Assembly (NCBI GenBank): GCA_947167715.1
Contig: CAMVJD010000008.1
Coordinates: 23,729-87,728 of the forward strand
Length of the DNA: 64,000 bases
Source: an uncultured Eubacteriaceae bacterium
GTDB taxonomy: Bacteria > Bacillota > Clostridia > Lachnospirales > CAG-274
Direction of reading: 5' to 3'
The notes under the pieces were generated by a model, which was given only the letters and a program-made list of their open reading frames with translations, was not told the DNA's origin and searched no databases. Position 1 is the first letter of the stretch. Every line of letters starts with the position of its first letter. A program made the position numbers and the translations under genes. This document shows, in pieces, positions 52,158 through 60,882 of this stretch.

Positions 52158-54344
52158 ATGGAAACCGAAGTTAAAGATTTTAATTCGGTAAAGCGTTATA
52201 TTGTCAAAAAGGACAATACACTTGAATTATACGATAACGAGAAAATAATCGCGGCTATCACAAAATCTGCAAGCCGCGTTATGTATACTTTTACACAGGA
52301 CGAATATAAGCAGGTCTGTACATGGGTCGAAAGCCGCATCGTTAACGAGGGGCTTGAACAAATACCTATCCAGACCATGCATAATTTGGTAGAGAGCGCG
52401 CTGGAGGCTATTGAGCCGCGTGTTGCAAAAAGCTATAAGGACTACCGCAATTACAAAAAGGACTTTGTTCACATGCTTGATGATGTTTATCAAAAGGCAC
52501 AGTCCGTTATGTATATCGGCGATAAGGAAAATTCCAACACGGATTCGGCACTTGTTGCCACCAAGCGAAGCCTTATCTACAATCACTTGAATAAAGAGCT
52601 TTATCAGAAGTTCTTTCTTACCACAAACGAAAAGCAGGCCTGCAAGGACGGATATATCTATATCCACGATATGTCGGCAAGGCGCGATACAATGAACTGC
52701 TGTCTTTTTGATATGGGCAATGTATTAAAGGGCGGCTTTGAAATGGGCAACCTTTGGTATAACGAGCCAAAGACACTTGCTGTTGCCTTTGATGTTATAG
52801 GCGATGTTGTTTTATCCACGGCAAGCCAGCAGTACGGCGGCTTTACCGTGCCCGAGATAGACAAGATACTTGAACCTTATGCGGAGAAATCCTATAAAAA
52901 ATACTGTGATGAGCTTCGCAGCTATATGGAATTTGCAAAAAACGGCGAGCCCCTTACCGAGGCTGACGAAAAATATATATCGGACAACGCTAAAAAGCGT
53001 GTTAAGCGTGATTTTGAACAGGGCTTCCAGGGTCTTGAATACAAGCTTAACTCCGTTGGCTCGTCACGCGGCGATTATCCGTTTATAACAATAACTCTCG
53101 GCCTTGCACAGGGCGAATTCGGTAAAATGGCATCTATTACCGCGCTTGAGGTACACCGCGGCGGACAGGGCAAAAAGGATAATAAAAAGCCCGTTCTTTT
53201 CCCGAAGATAGTATTTTTATACGATGAGAACCTCCACGGTGAGGGCAAGCCGCTTTATGATGTTTTTGAGGCGGGTGTGGAATGCTCCGCACACACTATG
53301 TACCCCGACTGGTTAAGCCTTACGGGCGACAGCTATGTTGCCGAGGCATACAAAAAATACGGCGTTGTTATCAGCCCAATGGGCTGCCGTGCTTTCCTTT
53401 CGCTTTGGTTTGAACGCGGCGGCATGGAGCCTGCCGACGAAAACGACAAGGCAATAACGGTAGGCCGCTTTAATATGGGCGCTATAAGCCTGCATCTGCC
53501 TATGATACTTGCAAAGGCGCGCTCGGAAAGCAAGGATTTTTACGAGGTGCTTGACTATTATCTTGAAATGATAAGGGGTCTGCACAAGAGAACTATTGAA
53601 TACCTTGGCGAGATGAAGGCCAGCACCAACCCCATGGCATACTGCGAGGGCGGCTTCTACGGCGGACATTTAAAGCCAAATGACAAGATAAAGCCTTTGC
53701 TTAAGTCAGCTACAATAAGCTTTGGCATTACTGCGCTTAACGAGCTTCAGGAGCTTTACAACCACAAGAGCCTTGTTGAGGACGGTCAATTTGCCATTGA
53801 GGTAATGGAATATATCAACAACAAGGTAAATCAGTATAAAAAAGAGGATGGCATTTTATATGCGCTTTACGGCACCCCCGCAGAGAGCCTTTGCGGCTTG
53901 CAGGTAAAGCAGTTCCGCAAGAAATTCGGTATTGTGGAGAATGTTTCGGACAGAGAGTATGTTTCAAACAGCTTCCATTGCCACGTTTGCGAGAAGATAT
54001 CGCCCATACAGAAGCAAAACCTTGAAAAGCGTTTCTGGAATTTAATGAACGGCGGCAAGATACAGTATGTTAAATATCCCATAGACTATAACAAGGGCGC
54101 AGTTGTATCGCTTATACACCGCGCTATGGATATGGGTTTTTACGAGGGCGTGAATTTAAGCCTTTCGTATTGCGACGACTGCGGACATCAGGAGCTTGAA
54201 ATGGATGTTTGCCCAAAGTGCGGCAGCCGCAATCTTACAAAAATAGACCGTATGAACGGCTATTTAAGTTATTCGCGCGTTCATGGCGATACACGCCTTA
54301 ACGATGCAAAAATGGCGGAGATCGCAGATAGGGTGAGTATGTAA
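52158..54344 (+). CDS. nrdD: Anaerobic ribonucleoside-triphosphate reductase (class III)
   Basis: A 728-residue glycyl-radical enzyme reducing NTPs to dNTPs without oxygen. N-terminal ATP-cone (about 12-95) for allosteric control, central ten-stranded barrel, C-terminal zinc site CDDCG ... CPKCG, then the glycyl radical in RMNGYLSYSR (about Gly701). The radical is installed by NrdG, encoded 3 nt downstream. Regulation by NrdR boxes upstream. Confidence 0.97.
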   Translation: METEVKDFNSVKRYIVKKDNTLELYDNEKIIAAITKSASRVMYTFTQDEYKQVCTWVESRIVNEGLEQIPIQTMHNLVESALEAIEPRVAKSYKDYRNYKKDFVHMLDDVYQKAQSVMYIGDKENSNTDSALVATKRSLIYNHLNKELYQKFFLTTNEKQACKDGYIYIHDMSARRDTMNCCLFDMGNVLKGGFEMGNLWYNEPKTLAVAFDVIGDVVLSTASQQYGGFTVPEIDKILEPYAEKSYKKYCDELRSYMEFAKNGEPLTEADEKYISDNAKKRVKRDFEQGFQGLEYKLNSVGSSRGDYPFITITLGLAQGEFGKMASITALEVHRGGQGKKDNKKPVLFPKIVFLYDENLHGEGKPLYDVFEAGVECSAHTMYPDWLSLTGDSYVAEAYKKYGVVISPMGCRAFLSLWFERGGMEPADENDKAITVGRFNMGAISLHLPMILAKARSESKDFYEVLDYYLEMIRGLHKRTIEYLGEMKASTNPMAYCEGGFYGGHLKPNDKIKPLLKSATISFGITALNELQELYNHKSLVEDGQFAIEVMEYINNKVNQYKKEDGILYALYGTPAESLCGLQVKQFRKKFGIVENVSDREYVSNSFHCHVCEKISPIQKQNLEKRFWNLMNGGKIQYVKYPIDYNKGAVVSLIHRAMDMGFYEGVNLSLSYCDDCGHQELEMDVCPKCGSRNLTKIDRMNGYLSYSRVHGDTRLNDAKMAEIADRVSM

Positions 54345-54347
54345 ATT

Positions 54348-54842
54348 ATGAATTATCATAATATAACACATGACGATATGTTAAACGGTGACGGCCTGCG
54401 CACGGTTTTGTGGGTGAGCGGCTGTAACCATCAATGTGAGGATTGCCAAAATCCTATAACCTGGGATGTAAACGGCGGTATCTCCTTTGATGCCGCCGCC
54501 GAAGAAGAGCTGTTTAAAAGCCTTGCAAAGGATTATATTTCCGGTGTTACCTTTTCGGGCGGTGATCCGCTTCACCCGCAAAACAGGGACGAGGTAGCAA
54601 GGCTTGCAAAAAAATTTAAAGATATGTTTCCCGATAAAACGGCGTGGCTTTATACGGGCTACCTTTGGGACGATATAAAGGACCTTGAAGCGGTGAAATA
54701 TCTTGATGTTTTGGTGGACGGTCCTTATATGAAGGATTTGCGCGATCCGCAGCTTCATTGGAAGGGCTCATCCAATCAAAGAGTGATAGACGTTCAGCCC
54801 TCGCTTAAAAATAATACTATAGTTTTACACAAGGATAATTAA
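54348..54842 (+). CDS. nrdG: Anaerobic ribonucleotide reductase activating protein (radical SAM)
   Basis: A 164-residue activase that uses SAM and a [4Fe-4S] cluster to form the glycyl radical on NrdD. The cluster motif C-x3-C-x2-C is in SGCNHQCEDCQNP; FSGGDPLHP binds SAM. Directly after nrdD with 3 nt between, so co-translated. Confidence 0.97.
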   Translation: MNYHNITHDDMLNGDGLRTVLWVSGCNHQCEDCQNPITWDVNGGISFDAAAEEELFKSLAKDYISGVTFSGGDPLHPQNRDEVARLAKKFKDMFPDKTAWLYTGYLWDDIKDLEAVKYLDVLVDGPYMKDLRDPQLHWKGSSNQRVIDVQPSLKNNTIVLHKDN

Positions 54843-54843
54843 A

Positions 54844-55362
54844 ATGCAGGACAACAAAATTTATTTTGCAAAGGTCAGACCGAATGCAAAAATACCTACA
54901 AGGGAAGTGTGGAATGCAGGTGTTGACATATATCCCTGCTTTGACGAGGAGCATATGATAATACCGCCGCACAGCACGGTGCTGGTGCCTACGGGCATTG
55001 CGAGCGCTATTCCCGAGGATTTTTACATACAGATATATGAAAGAGGTTCAAGCGGCAGCAAGGGCATTAAATATAGTGCGGGCGTGATAGATTCAAGCTA
55101 TCGCGGAGAGTGGTTCTTGGCCACTACCAATACAAACGACAAGCCCGTATTGATAACCAAGCTTGACCTTGAAAGTGTTGATATGTCTATCAAGGAGTTG
55201 ATAGAAAAAGCCTATATCGTTTACCCCTACGATAAGGCACTTTTCCAGGGCGTTGTGCATAGTGTGCATAACGAGCTGGAGCGTGAAGAGATATCCCATG
55301 ATGCCTTGCTTGCAATACCGTCACATCGTGGTGCAGGCAAACTCGGCAGCAGCGGGAAATAA
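54844..55362 (+). CDS. dut: dUTP diphosphatase (trimeric dUTPase)
   Basis: A 172-residue trimeric dUTPase that hydrolyses dUTP to dUMP and PPi. Motif I AGVDIYPCFDE, II ERGSSGSKGI, III GVIDSSYRGEW and V RGAGKLGSSGK are in order. It is longer than the usual 140-150 residues because of an insert between motifs III and V (about 105-150). It follows nrdG by 1 nt, an understandable link with dNTP supply. Confidence 0.88.
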   Translation: MQDNKIYFAKVRPNAKIPTREVWNAGVDIYPCFDEEHMIIPPHSTVLVPTGIASAIPEDFYIQIYERGSSGSKGIKYSAGVIDSSYRGEWFLATTNTNDKPVLITKLDLESVDMSIKELIEKAYIVYPYDKALFQGVVHSVHNELEREEISHDALLAIPSHRGAGKLGSSGK

Positions 55363-55389
55363 AATTGCTTTTCATTTTACTCCTTTTGT

Positions 55390-55415
55390 GCCGCCCGAAA
55401 TGGGCGGCTTTTTTT
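55390..55415 (+). terminator. Terminator after dut
   Basis: GCCGCCC / GGGCGGC perfect stem, 5-nt loop, then seven T. The GAGG ribosome-binding site of the next gene begins at once after it. Confidence 0.85.
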
Positions 55416-55426
55416 GAGGTGATACA

Positions 55427-56023
55427 ATGTCTTTACTGAAAAAAGAAATTATAAAAAAGCTTGATGAATATATAAAAATAAACTACATACCCGAACTGCG
55501 ATTTGAGTGTTGTGTGCCCGAACCGGAAGTGGTTGAAGATCTCTGCGATGAGAAGTGTGAAGAGCTTTATGAAAAAAAGCCCAAACGCAACGGTATGTTT
55601 GCCAAGCTTTGCGCCCCGATGGAGGCTTCGGCGAAAATGTCCGCAGATTCAAGCCCGCGCAAGCTTGACGATGTTTTGGACGAAATAGGTATGACCTTTT
55701 CACAAAGCCTTTTCAAGCACATAGAAAATAAGGGGCTGACTAATGCCGAGGTCTATAAAAAAGCGGGCATAGACAGAAAGCTGTTTTCAAAAATTCAGTG
55801 CAATCCCGATTACAAGCCAAATAAAAAAACGGCAATTGCCTTGGCGCTTGCGCTGGAGCTAAATAAGGACGAAACAAAGGACCTTATTGCAAGGGCGGGC
55901 TATGCCTTTTCGCCAAGCAGCGTTTCCGACATTATAATACAGTTTTTTATAGAAAACGGCATATATGATATTTATGCTGTAAACGAGGCACTTTATGAGC
56001 ATAACGAGCCTGTTTTGATATAA
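55427..56023 (+). CDS. HTH (XRE-like) domain protein paired with a VWA protein
   Basis: A 198-residue protein with a charged N-terminal half (about 1-75, three cysteines) and a C-terminal XRE-like HTH region (about 90-170): FSQSLFKHIENKGLTNAEVY, AGIDRKLFSKIQ and TAIALALALELN. GAGGTG precedes the ATG. The dut terminator lies only 11 nt upstream and no clear promoter is visible in between, so expression may come from readthrough. It is probably a regulator for the next gene. Confidence 0.65.
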   Translation: MSLLKKEIIKKLDEYIKINYIPELRFECCVPEPEVVEDLCDEKCEELYEKKPKRNGMFAKLCAPMEASAKMSADSSPRKLDDVLDEIGMTFSQSLFKHIENKGLTNAEVYKKAGIDRKLFSKIQCNPDYKPNKKTAIALALALELNKDETKDLIARAGYAFSPSSVSDIIIQFFIENGIYDIYAVNEALYEHNEPVLI

Positions 56024-56025
56024 AA

Positions 56026-56046
56026 AAAAGTCGCTTGAAAAGCGAC
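56026..56046. terminator. Hairpin GTCGCTT/AAGCGAC
   Basis: Perfect 7-bp stem with GAA loop. The T run is on the minus strand side only, so its role after the HTH gene is uncertain; it may stop antisense transcripts. Confidence 0.45.
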
Positions 56047-56049
56047 CAT

Positions 56050-56080
56050 TAAGTTAAGTCTTTTTTGTATAATTAACTTA
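56050..56080. promoter_or_regulatory. Inverted repeat flanking a -10 element upstream of the VWA gene
   Basis: TAAGTTAA (56050-56057) and TTAACTTA (56073-56080) flank TATAAT (56068-56073). No good -35 is present (ACCATT-like). The arrangement suits a dimeric repressor or activator, the upstream HTH protein being the obvious candidate. Confidence 0.5.
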
Positions 56081-56122
56081 CAAAATAAAACACAGGGGTT
56101 TTTAAGAAAGGAGTTAATTATT

Positions 56123-56779
56123 ATGAAAAAGACAGAACTTAACATTACCGAGGTCATCTTTATACTGGACAGAAGCGGCTCGATGGGCGGGCTTGAAAGC
56201 GATACCATAGGCGGATACAATTCAATGCTTGAAAAGCAGAAAAATACCGACGGCGAAATAAGAGTAACTACCGTACTTTTTGACGATAAGGTCGAAAAGC
56301 TTTATGACAATGTACCCTTGAATGAGGTAAAGCCCATGACCGATAAGGAATACTATGTAAGGGGCTGCACGGCGTTGCTGGACGCTGTCGGTTCAACTGT
56401 GGAGAGTGTTGGCAAGCGTCACAAAAAAGGCGAAAGACCCGATAAAACGCTTTTTGTTATAACTACCGACGGGCTTGAAAATGCAAGCTGCGAGTACAGC
56501 TATGACAAGGTCAAAAAACTGATCGAAAAAAAGAAGGAAAAGCATAACTGGGAATTCCTCTTCCTCGGTGCCAATATTGATGCGGCGGCAGAGGCGGGCA
56601 GGCTTGGAATATCGGCAGAAAAGGCAGTTAAGTTTAAATGCGATAAAAAAGGCACAAAGCTTAATTACGATGTCCTTGCGGATGTAGTCGGAAGATTTGC
56701 GGCGGCTAAATGCAGCTGCATCGAGGATGATTGGAAACAGGAAATAGAGGAATACTCCCTGCAGCAAGATAAAAATTAA
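56123..56779 (+). CDS. VWA-domain protein with MIDAS motif
   Basis: A 218-residue cytosolic von Willebrand A domain: FILDRSGSMGGLESDT carries the metal-ion-dependent adhesion site (D-x-S-x-S), the conserved Thr is in GCTALLDAVG and the Asp in VITTDGLENAS. Such single-domain bacterial VWA proteins are often adaptors for ATPases or stress systems; no MoxR ATPase is nearby. AAAGGAG precedes the ATG. Paired with the HTH gene, with its own candidate operator/promoter. Confidence 0.82.
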   Translation: MKKTELNITEVIFILDRSGSMGGLESDTIGGYNSMLEKQKNTDGEIRVTTVLFDDKVEKLYDNVPLNEVKPMTDKEYYVRGCTALLDAVGSTVESVGKRHKKGERPDKTLFVITTDGLENASCEYSYDKVKKLIEKKKEKHNWEFLFLGANIDAAAEAGRLGISAEKAVKFKCDKKGTKLNYDVLADVVGRFAAAKCSCIEDDWKQEIEEYSLQQDKN

Positions 56780-56819
56780 CAATAAAACCGTAAATGCGGA
56801 AAATATAATATTTTTTAAG

Positions 56820-56848
56820 TTGAAAATATCACTCCTATATGTTATAAT
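56820..56848 (+). promoter_or_regulatory. Promoter of the LytS-like/PP2C phosphatase gene
   Basis: TTGAAA (56820-56825), 17-bp spacer, TATAAT (56843-56848) preceded by TGT (extended -10). Confidence 0.65.
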
Positions 56849-56881
56849 AGGTATATATAACGGAAAAAGGGAGTTGATATA

Positions 56882-59368
56882 TTGCTGGAAATGATAATTA
56901 AAATGTCGCTTGTGACGTCGTTATACGTTGTTATTACCGCAGCGCTTTGGCTGTGGGTACACGGCAAGATGATAAGGATGACAAACGGCAAAAGAATACT
57001 TATTGGTGTGTTATACGGTATATGCGCCATACTTTCAACGCATTTTGGCGTTGTATACGAAACCATGACGCTTAATGTGCGTGATATCGCGCCGCTTGCT
57101 GCGGGCATGTTTTTTGACCCCGCAGCAGGCATAATTGCGGGCCTTATCGGCGGCATAGAGCGCTTTATAGTAGGAGAATATTTCGGTATCGGACAATATA
57201 CAAGGGTAGCGTGCAGCGTGTCCACCTGTCTTGCGGGCTTTTTGGCCGCAGCGATGAACAGGGTGATATTCAAGGGTAAAAAGCCCACGCCGTTTTATGC
57301 CTTTTTTATGGGCGCGGTAATGGAAGTTTTCCATATGTATGTGGTGTTCATAACTCACCGCAACGATATGAATATGGCGTTTTATGTTGTCGATGTCTGC
57401 GCAAAGCCTATGATAATCTTTACGGGCATAGGTCTTGCGGCCTCGTCTGTTGTGCTGTACTTGCTTTCGGGCAGGCTTCGGCGTCTGCCAAAGCGTCCGC
57501 ATGACGAGGATGTGCCCATAAGTGTTAAATTTCAGGTATGGCTTTTTATCTGCACAATGATAATGCTTATGTTTACATTTACATTTTCATATTCTATGCA
57601 GACAAAAACAAATATGCAAAACACCAATCATATCATGACCATAAACAGCGAGGACGCAAAAACCGCCTATTCGCTTTTGTCGGACGATTACAAATCCCTG
57701 CAGGAGCTTATTAAGGAGCAGACTCTTGTTATGGCGCACGCCGTTGCAAGCGCGGTGGATTATTTCGGCGGCATACACAATATGCCCGTTGAGGGTCTTG
57801 AAAGTATGTGCAGGACCTACGATTTTTACGAGATAAACCTTATCGAGAAAAACGGCAATATAATCAGCTCGTCAAACCCGCTTAATGTAAATTTTGATAT
57901 GTATTCCACCGACCAGTCAAGGCCGTTTATGGATATAACAGATAAAAATATCGGCGAGTTTGTTCAGGATTACAGGCCTATCGGCCGCGACAGTAAGGTC
58001 TCGCTTATGTATGCGGGCGTAAAATGCGTGGACGGCATAGTGCAGGTGGCACTTGACGACAAGCAGATAGAAAAATACGGCAGCACCGACGAATATGAAG
58101 CTATGTTCGGCGACAGACACGTCGGTGAAAACGGCGCTATCTATATTTATGATGATAACTCCGCCGACAAGGTCATACTTTTGGGCGAGCAAAAGGGCAA
58201 AACACTTTCGCAGATAGGCGTAAACTATTTATCAAAACAGGGTACGCCCGAAGTATATTATTTTGAAGCCGATGTGCTTGGCATAAGCTCCTACTGCCGC
58301 TGTGAAAATTATGCCGACGGCTTTGGCGTGCTTGCAACCATGCCCATTACGGAGGTCTACCGCAGCAGAGATATGGCGGCCTACGAAACGGCCTTTGCCG
58401 ATATACTTTTGTTTACGCTTATATTCCTGCTTATTTACATACTTGTGCAAAAAATTATAGTTGATAATCTTAACAGGATAAATACCTCCCTTGGCAAGAT
58501 AACAAAGGGTAATTTGGACGAGATAGTGAATGTGCGTGCATCAAGCGAGTTCGCATCGCTGTCCGAGGATATCAATTTAACGGTGCAGGCACTTAAAGGA
58601 TATATTGAACAGGCGGAAAAACGTATTGAAGAGGAGCTTGAATTTGCCCGTGAGATACAGTTCTCCGCCCTGCCGCAGAATTTTGATTTTCCGCGCAAAG
58701 AATTTCAGCTTTATGCATCTATGGACCCCGCAAAGGAGGTCGGCGGAGATTTCTACGACTTTTTCTTTGTTGACAAAAACAAGATAGCCCTTGTTATTGC
58801 GGATGTTTCAGGAAAGGGCATCCCTGCCGCACTGTTTATGATGCGAAGCAAAACCGCAATAAAAAGCCTTGCAGAGTCGGGAAGCAGCCCGGGCAAGATA
58901 TTTGAAAAGGCAAATAATGCCCTTTGCGAGGGCAATGATGCGGATATGTTTGTAACCGCCTGGATAGGTATAGTTGACCTTGAAACCGGCAAGGTACAAT
59001 GCGCAAATGCGGGACACGAGTACCCTGCAATAAAACGAGCCGACGGACAATGGGAGCTTATACATGATAAGCACGGTCTTGCGCTTGCGGCAATGGAAGA
59101 TATGCCGTTTAAGGAATATGAATTGCAGTTAAACCCCGGGGATAAGCTTTATGTATATACAGACGGTGTACCCGAGGCAATAAACGAGCAGGATGAGCAG
59201 TACGGCACAGACGAGATGCTCAGGAGCCTGAACGCGGCAAATACAAGGACAATGCGTGAGCTTCTGCCGTTTATAAGAAAACGTATATCAAGTTTTGTCG
59301 GAAACGCAGACCAATTTGACGATATAACTATGCTCGGCTTTGAATTTAAACAATTTATGGAAAAATAG
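56882..59368 (+). CDS. Membrane PP2C-type serine phosphatase with LytS-like sensor (SpoIIE/RsbU-like)
   Basis: An 828-residue signalling protein. Parts: 5TM-5TMR_LYT membrane sensor (about 1-200; VRDIAPLAAGMFFDPAAGII and GGIERF), another membrane helix, an extracytoplasmic domain (about 235-505), a last membrane helix, HAMP (about 535-590), a coiled linker, and a SpoIIE/PP2C domain (about 610-825) with KEVGGDFYDFF and DVSGKGIPAALF metal-binding Asp sites. It would dephosphorylate an STAS anti-anti-sigma factor. Start is TTG 56882 with GGGAG 8 nt upstream; the next ATG (56891) is too far. Followed by an RsbW-like kinase gene after 11 nt. Confidence 0.85.
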   Translation: MLEMIIKMSLVTSLYVVITAALWLWVHGKMIRMTNGKRILIGVLYGICAILSTHFGVVYETMTLNVRDIAPLAAGMFFDPAAGIIAGLIGGIERFIVGEYFGIGQYTRVACSVSTCLAGFLAAAMNRVIFKGKKPTPFYAFFMGAVMEVFHMYVVFITHRNDMNMAFYVVDVCAKPMIIFTGIGLAASSVVLYLLSGRLRRLPKRPHDEDVPISVKFQVWLFICTMIMLMFTFTFSYSMQTKTNMQNTNHIMTINSEDAKTAYSLLSDDYKSLQELIKEQTLVMAHAVASAVDYFGGIHNMPVEGLESMCRTYDFYEINLIEKNGNIISSSNPLNVNFDMYSTDQSRPFMDITDKNIGEFVQDYRPIGRDSKVSLMYAGVKCVDGIVQVALDDKQIEKYGSTDEYEAMFGDRHVGENGAIYIYDDNSADKVILLGEQKGKTLSQIGVNYLSKQGTPEVYYFEADVLGISSYCRCENYADGFGVLATMPITEVYRSRDMAAYETAFADILLFTLIFLLIYILVQKIIVDNLNRINTSLGKITKGNLDEIVNVRASSEFASLSEDINLTVQALKGYIEQAEKRIEEELEFAREIQFSALPQNFDFPRKEFQLYASMDPAKEVGGDFYDFFFVDKNKIALVIADVSGKGIPAALFMMRSKTAIKSLAESGSSPGKIFEKANNALCEGNDADMFVTAWIGIVDLETGKVQCANAGHEYPAIKRADGQWELIHDKHGLALAAMEDMPFKEYELQLNPGDKLYVYTDGVPEAINEQDEQYGTDEMLRSLNAANTRTMRELLPFIRKRISSFVGNADQFDDITMLGFEFKQFMEK

Positions 59369-59379
59369 GGAGGCATATC

Positions 59380-59781
59380 ATGTATGAACTTACGGTAGAT
59401 GCAAAATCGGAAAATCTTGAAAAAATCAATGATTTTATTGCAGACATCCTTATGGGCTGCCCGATGAAGCTGCTGATGCAGATCGACCTTGTGGTAGAAG
59501 AGGTGTTTGTTAATATTGCAAGCTATGCTTATAAGGATAAGATCGGCAAGGTAACGATAAAATGCGAGCTTAACAAAGAAACGGGGCTTCTTATGATCGT
59601 TTTTGAGGATGAAGGCATACCGTTCGATCCGCTTAAAAAAGAAGACCCGGATATAACTATAAGTGCCGATGAGCGCGAGATAGGCGGGCTTGGTATTTTC
59701 CTTACCAAAAAACTGATGGATGAAGTAAACTATCAAAACAAAGATAATAAAAACATACTTACGCTTATAAAGAAAATATAA
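59380..59781 (+). CDS. RsbW-like serine kinase / anti-sigma factor (HATPase)
   Basis: A 133-residue GHKL ATPase of the anti-sigma factor kind: N-box EEVFVNIASYAY, DEGIPFDP and G-box IGGLGIFLTKKLMDE. Together with the upstream PP2C it would make a partner-switching pair. The STAS protein and sigma factor are absent from the window. Convergent with the NagA-like gene, 4 nt apart and no terminator between. Confidence 0.85.
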   Translation: MYELTVDAKSENLEKINDFIADILMGCPMKLLMQIDLVVEEVFVNIASYAYKDKIGKVTIKCELNKETGLLMIVFEDEGIPFDPLKKEDPDITISADEREIGGLGIFLTKKLMDEVNYQNKDNKNILTLIKKI

Positions 59782-59785
59782 AAAT

Positions 59786-60658
59786 TTATAAATGCATAAG
59801 TTTTAAACTGTTTTTCAGCGCGGCTTCGGCTGCGCTTTTTTTGTCAAGCCCGGTTATCGAGCAAAAATTTTCAAGCGCTGTATGCATAGTAAGGCAGCTT
59901 CCGGCAAGTATGCCGTCGGCATAAACGGTTTGCCCGTCAAAATAAACTTTTTTATTGCAAAAATCATATTCTCCTATGCTGCTTTGCATGGCACTCATGG
60001 CATCGGTCACCAAAACAATATTTTCAAGACCGACGGTTTTGTATATCATATTTACAGTATCCGGGCTTAAATGGTGCTTATCGACAATTATTTCGCATGG
60101 CAGGCCGGACAAAAGCGCAGTTTGGGCAATAGAGCCGTTTCGGTGATGGATACCGCGCATTGCATTAAAAAGGTGTGTAAAACCGGAGGCACCGGCTTCT
60201 ATCGCCTTTTTGGTCATTGTACCGTCATCGTTGCTGTGACCGAGAGTGATAATACCGCCGTTTTTTACAACGTATTTTATAAAGCTTAAAGCATTTTTAC
60301 TTTCGGGGGCTACGGTAAAACGCAAAGGCAGACCATAGGCCGAAAGAACATCAAAATAATTTTCGTCGCAGGGGATCGTATTGTCTTTGGGCAATACACC
60401 GCATTTTTCGGTGCTTATAAAAGGCCCTTCAATATGTATGCCGATTATTTCGCGGCAAACCGCCGCCGCTTTTGATATTTCCGCCGCACAGCGCTCAAGC
60501 CTTGGCAGGGTATCGCCGACAAGTGTGGGCGTCCACATGTTTACGCCGTCGGCTTTTAATTTATTTGACAGTTTTATAATATCCTCGGCATCGGCCTTCA
60601 TAAGATCTATTCCGTATCCGCCGTGGATATGCAGATCGATATATTTATAGCTTTCCAT
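59786..60658 (-). CDS. nagA: Short N-acetylglucosamine-6-phosphate deacetylase-like protein
   Basis: A 290-residue amidohydrolase barrel with NagA motifs: DLHIHGG, IHIEGPF (metal Glu), LGHSNDDG, FTHLFNAM, and VTDAMSA (catalytic Asp). NagA removes acetyl from GlcNAc-6-P. The protein is shorter than the usual roughly 380 residues: it begins at the metal-binding HIH and ends soon after the catalytic Asp helix, so the beta-sandwich that normally flanks the barrel is missing on both sides. ATG 60658 follows GGAGATAA. A consensus promoter lies upstream. Function likely but reduced, or altered specificity. Confidence 0.8.
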   Translation of the reverse strand: MESYKYIDLHIHGGYGIDLMKADAEDIIKLSNKLKADGVNMWTPTLVGDTLPRLERCAAEISKAAAVCREIIGIHIEGPFISTEKCGVLPKDNTIPCDENYFDVLSAYGLPLRFTVAPESKNALSFIKYVVKNGGIITLGHSNDDGTMTKKAIEAGASGFTHLFNAMRGIHHRNGSIAQTALLSGLPCEIIVDKHHLSPDTVNMIYKTVGLENIVLVTDAMSAMQSSIGEYDFCNKKVYFDGQTVYADGILAGSCLTMHTALENFCSITGLDKKSAAEAALKNSLKLMHL

Positions 60659-60699
60659 ATTATTATCTCCGGGTAAAAACAATTTAAAAAACCATAATA

Positions 60700-60728
60700 A
60701 TTATAAATTATTGATCCTATCATGTCAA
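60700..60728 (-). promoter_or_regulatory. Promoter of the NagA-like gene
   Basis: Minus strand TTGACA (60728-60723), 17-bp spacer, TATAAT (60705-60700): a perfect consensus sigma-A promoter. Confidence 0.75.
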
Positions 60729-60811
60729 TTGACTTTTTTGTTAATTATTTGTTTGTTTACAATAATTATACAAAAAATACAAAAAACAGAGAAACTTAAA
60801 GCCCTCGTATA

Positions 60812-60840
60812 TTGACAATTTGTATATAAAGGTGTATACT
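60812..60840 (+). promoter_or_regulatory. Promoter of the stalk-domain protein
   Basis: TTGACA (60812-60817), 17-bp spacer, TATACT (60835-60840). Confidence 0.7.
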
Positions 60841-60882
60841 TGATATGTAAACAAAACAATATTTCAAAAAAGGGGAATACTT

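Noticed and set aside
59786-60658. NagA-like gene as a pseudogene
   Set aside because: Although short, the frame is uninterrupted, metal motifs are intact and the promoter is perfect, so a reduced functional protein is more likely.
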